Part shown: piece by piece, positions 59,382 to 64,000 of the stretch | How the letters are laid out: every line of letters begins with the position of its first letter | How positions within the stretch are numbered: position 1 is the first letter of the stretch | Assembly (NCBI RefSeq): GCF_900100435.1 | Contig: NZ_FNEX01000012.1 | Span: forward strand, 62,001-126,000 | Length of the DNA stretch: 64,000 nucleotides | Reading direction: 5' to 3' | Origin: Pedobacter sp. ok626 | GTDB lineage: Bacteria; Bacteroidota; Bacteroidia; Sphingobacteriales; Sphingobacteriaceae | Translations under genes and position numbers: made by a program | Notes under the pieces: generated by a model | What the model was told of the DNA's origin: nothing | The model's database searches: none | The model's input: the letters and a program-made list of their open reading frames with translations, nothing else

Positions 59382-59831
59382 ATAAGTCTCACTATCGGGA
59401 GGGATCCCGTAATCCACATATTGTGGCGTCTTTTCATCTTTACTTTTTTTACTGCTAAACCAGGATTTAATGGAATTGAAAATAGCGGAGATATGTTCCG
59501 CATCCAATGTTTTTCCCACTTTATTTGAAGCCAAACCAACCAGTGTTTTAGTTAAAAATCCTGAGCCTCTAAATAAAGTTGTATTCATTAAAAAAGGCAA
59601 TACCATAGACATAATGCTACTGCTGAGGTTCAGCTTATCATCTATTTTAAGGAAAGCTGAAGGTGTGGCATAGCGCTTGATCAGTCCACTTATGGTAAAC
59701 TGATTGAGGTACCCTTTGGTATCCTTAAGCAATAAGTCACCTTTAAGCTCATGTTCGGCCTTTAAAGTAGAAACCATAGCATGTAGATCATCAAGGTTAT
59801 TGATGTTATATTTTCTGATCTTCTTCTTCAT
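59379..59831 (-). CDS. Hypothetical protein downstream of a holin-like gene
   Basis: 150 residues, no signal peptide. A hydrophobic middle (SSSIMSMVLPFLMNTTLF, about 70-87) may form one membrane segment or a hairpin. The charged C-terminus reads SSKKSKDEKTPQYVDYG. The start overlaps the previous gene by 26 bp, so coupling is likely. Family not recognised; such proteins follow holin-like genes in Sphingobacteriaceae. Confidence 0.7.
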   Translation of the reverse strand: MKKKIRKYNINNLDDLHAMVSTLKAEHELKGDLLLKDTKGYLNQFTISGLIKRYATPSAFLKIDDKLNLSSSIMSMVLPFLMNTTLFRGSGFLTKTLVGLASNKVGKTLDAEHISAIFNSIKSWFSSKKSKDEKTPQYVDYGIPPDSETY

Positions 59832-60189
59832 CCTTGTCGGCCAGTTTATTAAAATAATTCCTAATGGTAAAGTTAATTATTGCCTTTTCGATATACTTCT
59901 CTTTGGTATAATACACAATGAACGCCAGTAGCAAATAGATAGCAGCTACACAGCCAAAACCACGAGCATAACTACCTAACACATCCGATAAAAAGAGGGC
60001 CAAAGTAAACGTACCAAACAAAAAAGCCAAAATAAAGCAAATGACAACTGCGGCATTCGTTACCAGATCGGCAAATATCTTCGCGATTTTTTCTACCAGA
60101 TATAACCTGGTATACTCTATTCGCGTATCTATATAATCTTTGGCATCGTCAAACAAGCCTTCAATACTCTTTTCTTTATTTTCCTGCAT
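59806..60189 (-). CDS. Phage-holin family-like membrane protein (holin superfamily III)
   Basis: 127 residues with two membrane helices (about 36-66 and 73-98; NAAVVICFILAFLFGTFTLALFL and GFGCVAAIYLLLAFIVYY). The Actinobacterial holin-X-like pattern fits, as does its place after a YtxH protein. There is no prophage around it, so it is more likely an envelope-stress protein than a lysis protein. Confidence 0.8.
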   Translation of the reverse strand: MQENKEKSIEGLFDDAKDYIDTRIEYTRLYLVEKIAKIFADLVTNAAVVICFILAFLFGTFTLALFLSDVLGSYARGFGCVAAIYLLLAFIVYYTKEKYIEKAIINFTIRNYFNKLADKDEEEDQKI

Positions 60190-60212
60190 TATGATGTGGT
60201 TTTTGCTAGTTT

Positions 60213-60482
60213 TTAAGCGTGTTCCAGATCGTCGTCAACAAATTCGTCCTCAGACTGACGAAGCTTACTTTTAACAGAGCTAACTACTTTATCTTTTAAA
60301 TTACTCAGATTATTAATCTCATCTGCAGCCTTATCTTTAATAGAATCACCAAGATCTTTTAAAGATTGACTTAATCTATCTCTGGTTTCACTGCCCTTTT
60401 CCGGAGCAAACAGCAAACCTAGTGCGGTGCCGGCAGCTAATCCAACCAACAATCCAACTAACACTTTTGAATTATCATTCAT
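60213..60482 (-). CDS. YtxH domain protein
   Basis: 89 residues. One N-terminal membrane helix with glycine zipper (VLVGLLVGLAAGTALGLLFAPEKG, about 7-30) followed by a charged helical tail (ETRDRLSQSLKDLGDSIKDK). Typical YtxH, general stress-associated, small envelope protein. It lies 23 bp before the holin-like gene and 52 bp after the AI-2E gene, in one operon. Confidence 0.88.
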   Translation of the reverse strand: MNDNSKVLVGLLVGLAAGTALGLLFAPEKGSETRDRLSQSLKDLGDSIKDKAADEINNLSNLKDKVVSSVKSKLRQSEDEFVDDDLEHA

Positions 60483-60534
60483 AACATTTAAATTTTAATG
60501 GTTAACGATATATTTATTCTCCGGAACACTACTA

Positions 60535-61587
60535 TTACAACCCTTCGTGTTCAGAAATTGTTTTAATTCTTTCCAATCTTTCCGAAGCCATTGAACTTGT
60601 TTCGTATATTTTAATTAGCAGTATAAAATATGACAACAATAGCGGGCCGTAAACCAGCCCAAGTATTCCAAACAAGGGTACACCAATAACTACGCCAATT
60701 ACGGTTATAATGGGATGAATATTTCCAACTTTTTTTGCAATGATGAGCCTCAGGACATTATCAATGTTGATAATCACCAGGAAACCGAATGCCAACATTG
60801 CCCATCCACTGAAATCATTGCCATTGGCAATTTGTATTAAGGCTCCAGGAACAAAAATAATAGGTGGTCCCAATACAGGCACAAAAGAGATAAAAGTGGT
60901 TATTACCCCCCAAAATACAGGATCGGAATAACCTAACACAAAAAAAGAAAGGCCTAACAAGCCTCCCTGAACCATAGCAATAAAACCCTGCCCCAACACA
61001 TTTGCATAAGTGGTGTTCCGCATCTCCTCGGCAAACCTTTGGGCATTTTGTGCCCTAAAAGGGGCATACTTTATCAATGCGCTCTCAAACCGTTCCCTTT
61101 CTACCAACATAAAGTACAGTAAAAAATACATCAATAGCAGACCCAGTACAATATTAAATGCACCTGAAATGAGCGAGGGGAACAGTTCCGTAGCCCAGGT
61201 ACTGGTCTTTTTTAAACCCTCTCCAATTAGTCTTTCAACATTCTCTCCTACTGGAACCAAATGTTGGACCTTAAAAAGGAGGTCCTTAAAATAAGCCGGA
61301 TCATTTTGCAGTTCAGCGATTTTTTTAATCACCATCGCACTTAGGGCATAAAATGGAAGAATGAGTACAATAACTGAAATTGCAAGCAATAGCACAGCTG
61401 AAAAGCTCTTATTCCAGTGCTTAACATCAACCAGATACATAAAGGCTGGCCGTAAAATCGTAAATAATACTAGCGTACTTAAAATTGAGCCAAAAATCCC
61501 CTGCAAGGAATAGGCAATTAAACAACCTAATGCTATGATAATAACCAGGTTGATATTATTCCGTTGCTTATAGTTGAAAATTGACAT
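60535..61587 (-). CDS. AI-2E family transporter
   Basis: 350 residues with about eight membrane segments. The late hydrophobic block (INIDNVLRLIIAKKVGNIHP and GVPLFGILGLVYGPLL) matches the AI-2E transporter family (PF01594), a family whose members export different molecules or ions; AI-2 is not established for this one. First gene of the envelope cluster that ends in 59379. The sigma-54-type regulator lies 14 bp upstream on the same strand. Confidence 0.9.
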   Translation of the reverse strand: MSIFNYKQRNNINLVIIIALGCLIAYSLQGIFGSILSTLVLFTILRPAFMYLVDVKHWNKSFSAVLLLAISVIVLILPFYALSAMVIKKIAELQNDPAYFKDLLFKVQHLVPVGENVERLIGEGLKKTSTWATELFPSLISGAFNIVLGLLLMYFLLYFMLVERERFESALIKYAPFRAQNAQRFAEEMRNTTYANVLGQGFIAMVQGGLLGLSFFVLGYSDPVFWGVITTFISFVPVLGPPIIFVPGALIQIANGNDFSGWAMLAFGFLVIINIDNVLRLIIAKKVGNIHPIITVIGVVIGVPLFGILGLVYGPLLLSYFILLIKIYETSSMASERLERIKTISEHEGL

Positions 61588-61601
61588 ATTTTTAATGCGA
61601 T

Positions 61602-63002
61602 TTATTTGTCCAGGTTAATAGCCCTCATCTTATTGTAAAGTGTTTTTCTATCTATATTCAGAATTTTAGCAGCTTTCGTTTTGTTAAAATTAACTTCTCG
61701 CAGCACTTTTAAAATAGCCTCATATTCTGCCTCTAATGCCGCATTTTTTAAGTCCCTCGGGCGCTCAGTGCGCGACATGGTCGTTTCAATCGCATTAGCC
61801 TTTGCATAGGTCGAAATCTCTAATGGAAGCGCCTTCAGTTGAATTTCCTGAGACTCCGTCAACAAGGTAGCCCTTCTGATTACATTTTTCAGCTCCCTTA
61901 CATTACCTGGCCAGTTATAGGTTAAAAAGCATTCCTCAACCTCTTGCGAAAAGCCCAGCACATTTCGACTAAGTTCCTGATTGGCAACTTCCAGAAATGT
62001 ATTTGCAAATATCAAAATATCTCTTCCACGCTGACTTAAAGGGGGAAGATCAATAGAAAACTCGTTAAAGCGGTGGTATAAATCTTCCCTAAACTTTCCT
62101 TTTTGAATGGCATTTGCCAGATTCTCGTTCGTTGCAACAATAATCCTTACATCAAGATCAATTTCTTTAGTACTGCCAATGCGTTTGATTTTACGCTCCT
62201 GAACAGTTCTTAGCAAGGCGGCCTGAATATCATAGGAAAGATTTCCTACCTCATCCAAAAAGAGTGTTCCACCATTGGCCATTTCAAAATGTCCGATTTT
62301 AGTGTACAAAGCTCCCGTAAAGGATCCTTTTTCGTGTCCAAAAAACTCACTACCAGCCAACTCTTTGGTCAAAGAACCGCAGTCCATAGCCACAAATGGA
62401 TTATCGCGCCTTGGACTGTTTAAATGGATCGCCTTAGCAACAGATTCCTTTCCAGTACCACTTTCACCTGTTAAAATTACACTATAGGAAGTTGGTGCTA
62501 CCAATTGGATCTGTTTTAATAAATGCTTTGAAGCATTACTTTGGCCAGCTACAAAATTATCCGTTTGGCTATAAATATGCTTTTGGAATCTTTGCTTTGG
62601 TGTCTCAGAAACTTCAGGCAAAGGATCAGCATTAAGCGCCATCTGTGTCTCAATCGATTTGTTAATCGTATTTAGAATCTCATCAGGATAAAGCGGCTTA
62701 GTGATATAATCATAAGCGCCAAGTTTGATTAATTCTACAGCCAACTTGATGTCAGAATAACCCGTTATAATGATTACCCCTGTCCTGGGATACTTTTCCT
62801 TGATTTTGATTAACATCTCTTTACCATCGGTATCTTCCAGCCGGTAATCGCATAAAACTAAATCGTAATACTCTTTGGACAGATATTCCATCGCTGAAAC
62901 ACCACTCGTCGCTGTTGATACACTGAATGAATTACGTGTTAAAAATTTAGATAATAGTATCCCAATATTTATTTCATCGTCAACAATTAATATTTTTCTC
63001 AT
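61602..63002 (-). CDS. NtrC-family sigma-54-dependent response regulator
   Basis: 466 residues. Receiver domain (1-120; phosphoacceptor D52 in VLCDYRLED), AAA+ domain (about 150-385; Walker A GESGTGKE at 180-187, GGTLFLDEV Walker B) and a Fis-type HTH C-terminus (NFNKTKAAKILNIDRKTLYNKM). The sigma-54 contact loop reads GSFTGA (227-232) instead of GAFTGA; this variant occurs in other members and probably still works. No sensor kinase is adjacent. The AI-2E gene follows after 14 bp, so a link to that cluster is possible. Confidence 0.93.
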   Translation of the reverse strand: MRKILIVDDEINIGILLSKFLTRNSFSVSTATSGVSAMEYLSKEYYDLVLCDYRLEDTDGKEMLIKIKEKYPRTGVIIITGYSDIKLAVELIKLGAYDYITKPLYPDEILNTINKSIETQMALNADPLPEVSETPKQRFQKHIYSQTDNFVAGQSNASKHLLKQIQLVAPTSYSVILTGESGTGKESVAKAIHLNSPRRDNPFVAMDCGSLTKELAGSEFFGHEKGSFTGALYTKIGHFEMANGGTLFLDEVGNLSYDIQAALLRTVQERKIKRIGSTKEIDLDVRIIVATNENLANAIQKGKFREDLYHRFNEFSIDLPPLSQRGRDILIFANTFLEVANQELSRNVLGFSQEVEECFLTYNWPGNVRELKNVIRRATLLTESQEIQLKALPLEISTYAKANAIETTMSRTERPRDLKNAALEAEYEAILKVLREVNFNKTKAAKILNIDRKTLYNKMRAINLDK

Positions 63003-63084
63003 AGGTATTTATTGAATAATACTGAGATAAATATATGTGCTTTTTTTTGTTATGGGAAATATTTTCTACACTTTTTTGTGTGGA

Positions 63085-63119
63085 CATTCCCCCAACCTGA
63101 ATCCTAAAATTGGGGGATG
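63085..63119. promoter_or_regulatory. Inverted repeat upstream of the NtrC-type gene
   Basis: Arms CATTCCCCCAA and TTGGGGGATG (CCCCCAA/TTGGGGG core) are separated by 14 bp, in the spacer before the gene. They may be a self-regulatory site; there is no T tract. Confidence 0.4.
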
Positions 63120-63155
63120 AAAAAGAAAAAAACGCCGTTATATTGTAAAAATCAA

Positions 63156-63938
63156 CTATTTACCCTGAAAAGCTGGTTTTCTTTTTTCTAAAAAAGCACG
63201 CGTACCTTCTTTAAAATCTTCTGTATTAAAACACTTTCCGAATTCCTTTATTTCAGTTTCAAATCCATCCCCTTCAAAATCAAATGCGGAATTGACAGAT
63301 TTTATTGCAGCTGCAATTGCTAGAGGAGCGCGTAATTTCACCCTATTTAAGATACTTTCTGCTTTCGCGATAAGTTCTGACTGAGGAACCACATAGTTTA
63401 GCAATCCGATTTTTTCGGCATCTACTGCAGAAATCATATCAGCGGTAGCAATCATTTCAATGGCTTTTCCTTTGCCTACGATTTGTGCTAAGCGTTGAGT
63501 ACCACCGTATCCAGGGATCAAACCGAGTGAAGTTTCTGGCAGACCCAATTTTGCATGGTCAGCACCAACACGAATATGACAAGCCATAGCCAATTCTAAT
63601 CCACCACCAAGGGCAAAACCGTTAATCGCAGCTACGACTGGTTTAGGACACTTTTCTATAGCATCAAAAACAAGTGCCTGACCATTCCTGGCCAATTCTT
63701 CGCCTTGCTGACCATTATAATCAGAGAACTCCGAAATATCAGCCCCGGCTACAAAAGCTTTTTCTCCGGCTCCGGTTAAAAGAACACCTCTTATCTCTTC
63801 CTGCTGTGTGGCAACAGCAATCACGTCGGCCAATTCGGCCAATGTTTCTTTATTTAAAGCATTTAGTTTATGCTCCCGGTTAATGGTTACATATAAAATC
63901 TGTTCTTTTAATTCGGATAAAATATTTTGATAAGTCAT
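63156..63938 (-). CDS. Enoyl-CoA hydratase/isomerase family protein
   Basis: 260 residues, crotonase fold. The oxyanion region GEKAFVAGADISEF (about 57-70), GFALGGGLELAMACHIRVG (about 104-122) and the catalytic-Glu region LGLPETSLGLIPGYGGTQRL (about 132-151) are present. It hydrates enoyl-CoA in fatty acid beta-oxidation or a related pathway. Confidence 0.93.
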   Translation of the reverse strand: MTYQNILSELKEQILYVTINREHKLNALNKETLAELADVIAVATQQEEIRGVLLTGAGEKAFVAGADISEFSDYNGQQGEELARNGQALVFDAIEKCPKPVVAAINGFALGGGLELAMACHIRVGADHAKLGLPETSLGLIPGYGGTQRLAQIVGKGKAIEMIATADMISAVDAEKIGLLNYVVPQSELIAKAESILNRVKLRAPLAIAAAIKSVNSAFDFEGDGFETEIKEFGKCFNTEDFKEGTRAFLEKRKPAFQGK

Positions 63939-63941
63939 GAT

Positions 63942-64000
63942 CTAAAAATTTCTGTTTTCAGCAACCCAGTTTTTAATATAATTAACAATAGTCTCCATTG
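63942..64000 (-). CDS. C-terminal end of a gene cut by the window edge
   Basis: The last 19 codons of a frame that ends with TAG at 63942; it continues past the right edge. The readable tail is NYIKNWVAENRNF. Because it is short and not recognisable, only the presence of a likely upstream neighbour can be stated; the enoyl-CoA hydratase start is 3 bp from it. Confidence 0.4.
   Translation of the reverse strand, partial: METIVNYIKNWVAENRNF

Noticed and set aside
59806..60189. Holin-like gene as evidence of a prophage
   Set aside because: No phage structural, integrase or lysis genes are around it; the YtxH-holin pair is a chromosomal cluster.
1..64000. CRISPR arrays, IS elements, rRNA genes
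   Set aside because: No repeated-spacer pattern, transposase or rRNA sequence was seen; the only tRNA is tRNA-Ser(GGA).

Overview
The window is chromosomal DNA of a Bacteroidota bacterium, most likely a Sphingobacteriaceae member close to Pedobacter. Four things point there. Genes are AT-rich with few Shine-Dalgarno sites. Several starts are preceded by the Bacteroidota -7 promoter box (TAnnTTTG). Typical families are present (an IPExxxVDY protein next to pyk, DUF6600, DUF6814, YtxH/holin-like cluster, DUF4097-like protein with an ECF sigma/anti-sigma pair). The arginine operon uses an N-acylornithine carbamoyltransferase. Genus and species are inferred, not proven.

Layout. 1-6.4 kb: the N-terminal half of an AddA/RecB-type helicase (cut by the window edge), a secreted thioredoxin-fold protein, tcdA, a TatD hydrolase, a secreted GH3 enzyme and a small outer-membrane barrel. 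6.6-12.1 kb: a small hydrophilic ORF, glpK-glpF, a LytTR response regulator, a secreted single-domain M16-like protein without the zinc motif, and a periplasmic thioredoxin-like protein. 12.1-14.2 kb: an AAA_14/DUF4143 ATPase with a perfect CRP-type palindrome upstream, lying between two copies of the tRNA-Ser(GGA) terminator. 14.2-22.3 kb: housekeeping genes (pyk, acpP-fabF-rnc, yicC-gmk-nadD, an RsmI-like methyltransferase). 22.6-26.2 kb: DUF6600 protein, divergent hxlR/SDR pair, a structured ~110-nt RNA resembling 6S RNA, a small orphan gene and a repeat/palindrome-rich spacer before prfC.

27.8-37.3 kb holds a complete arginine operon on the minus strand: GNAT - argG - argC - argD - argF' - argB - proC - argE - argH, with a ~390-bp leader carrying a short ORF. 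37.3-44.7 kb: FAD oxidoreductase, M28 peptidase, YbaB, UPF0173 hydrolase, a REP-like inverted repeat, polA and a secreted hypothetical. 44.7-51.2 kb: alkylation-repair pair (Tag plus an alkyltransferase-like protein without the acceptor cysteine), trmB, GDP-L-fucose synthase, oxyR facing a Mn-type sod, tadA, a CsaA-like tRNA-binding protein and an RlmI-like methyltransferase. 51.2-64 kb: DUF6814-MFS pair, NA37 nucleoid protein, TerC, ECF sigma/anti-sigma/DUF4097-like operon, aspS, an envelope cluster (AI-2E transporter, YtxH, holin-like, hypothetical), an NtrC-type regulator and an enoyl-CoA hydratase.

Most of the window is ordinary core genome. I see no prophage, CRISPR array, transposase or integrase. 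The parts most worth a second look are the duplicated tRNA-Ser terminator flanking the ATPase, the structured RNA at 25.5 kb, the helically phased repeats before prfC, the arginine leader ORF, and the 26-bp palindrome at 5.6 kb.
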